64,000 bases of DNA from an uncultured Aquimarina sp. (GTDB lineage: Bacteria; Bacteroidota; Bacteroidia; Flavobacteriales; Flavobacteriaceae): assembly GCA_947501475.1 (NCBI GenBank), contig CANMWA010000001.1, positions 496,001-560,000 on the forward strand, in the 5' to 3' direction. Below the pieces are notes generated by a model. It was not told the origin of the DNA and did no database searches. It worked only from the letters and a program-made list of their open reading frames with translations. Shown one piece after another: positions 63,694 through 64,000 of the stretch (positions within the stretch are counted from its first letter, which is position 1; each line of letters begins with the position of its first letter). The translations under genes and the position numbers were made by a program.

Positions 63694-64000
63694 CTAATTA
63701 ATTCCTCGTTCTTTTTTAATTTGATCATAGGCCATTTGCACTTCTTTAAATTTGGCTTCAGCTCCCTTGATATGTATTTCATCCATATGTTGGATTTTAT
63801 CGGGATGATATTTTTTGGCCATAGTCCTAAATGCTTTTTTTACCTCTACATCTGTTGCCGTTTTTTCAATTTCAAGAATTTTATAGGCATGATCACCAGT
63901 TTTAAAGAACATAGCTTTAATACTCTCAAAATCTCTAAAGTTAATACGTAAAAATCCAGCAATTTTCTCTATTTCTTCAGCTTCAGATATACTTACATTG
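63694..64000 (-). CDS. TerB/J-domain (DjlA-like) co-chaperone, 3' part
   Basis: The gene runs off the window at 64000; only its C-terminal part is here (about 101 codons). The first visible residues include AEEIEKIAGFLRINFRDFES, which looks like the end of a TerB domain, followed by a J domain (YKILEIEKTATDVEVKKAFR, the HPD motif in MAKKYHPDKIQHMDEIH). The order TerB then J domain is that of DjlA-like proteins, which stimulate DnaK. Stop at 63694; the tandem repeat lies just behind it. Confidence 0.85.
   Translation of the reverse strand, partial: NVSISEAEEIEKIAGFLRINFRDFESIKAMFFKTGDHAYKILEIEKTATDVEVKKAFRTMAKKYHPDKIQHMDEIHIKGAEAKFKEVQMAYDQIKKERGIN

Overview
The window looks like chromosome of a marine-type flavobacterium (Bacteroidota, Flavobacteriaceae; an Aquimarina-like genus is plausible but not proven). 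The DNA is AT-rich. Several large secreted proteins end in a type IX secretion (T9SS) sorting domain, there is a carboxypeptidase-regulatory-domain TonB receptor next to recO, DUF4136 and DUF2461 families are present, promoters resemble the Bacteroidota -7 box (TAnnTTTG), and a CrtY-type lycopene cyclase is encoded.

Layout. 1-5.1 kb is accessory: three long imperfect palindromes (about 46-170, 1451-1646, 4222-4421) separate a carboxypeptidase-regulatory-like protein, an LRR protein plus a membrane AraC regulator, and a GNAT acetyltransferase. 5.2-13.9 kb carries a propeller/NTF2 protein, a DUF2834 protein, a 1210-residue T9SS subtilase, a YheT hydrolase, a bestrophin-like channel and a thioesterase. 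13.8-17.7 kb is a three-gene operon of unknown role (TPR protein, secreted protein, membrane protein). 17.8-39.4 kb is mostly housekeeping: DMT transporter with an ArsC-like protein, DinB, a frameshifted serine hydrolase, a cystathionine gamma-synthase-like enzyme, glutamate dehydrogenase, recO, TonB receptor, HAD phosphatase, PGRP amidase, DUF2461 and TfoX-like proteins. 30.8-31.6 kb is a decayed intergenic zone with gene remnants.

42.0-51.4 kb is the most notable region: a ribosomal-peptide locus with eleven small precursor genes, most too short for routine annotation. Seven have a MLKNILNLEGV...GG-type leader (core peptides with 2, 4 or 6 Cys), four have a LxLKKxTI...GG leader typical of Bacteroidota class I lanthipeptides. 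Two encode a six-Cys C-C-CC-C-C (knottin-like) core. The locus also has one LanC-like cyclase with all zinc ligands, but no LanB dehydratase, peptidase or exporter in the window. Two paralogous regulators built as signal sequence - TPR - one membrane helix - AraC HTH each precede a peptide block, so a tandem duplication is evident. Five clear and one weak copy of a roughly 40-nt element (GGGGAAACCGAAAACC...AGAGTAGGTACTTAAAA) lie about 10 nt before precursor start codons, and a second upstream element is repeated exactly 900 nt apart before two others. A reasonable reading, as inference, is that periplasmic TPR domains sense processed peptides and control their expression.

51.5-55.9 kb holds a beta-helix lipoprotein, an NTF2 protein, a beta-lactamase-like serine hydrolase and an HTH protein, followed by tRNA-Asn. 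56-64 kb is core: RseP, SCO, a ferrous-iron uptake operon (FeoA, FeoB, Cys-rich FeoB partner), a second DMT transporter, CrtY, a ten-copy heptamer repeat, and the 3' end of a J-domain gene.
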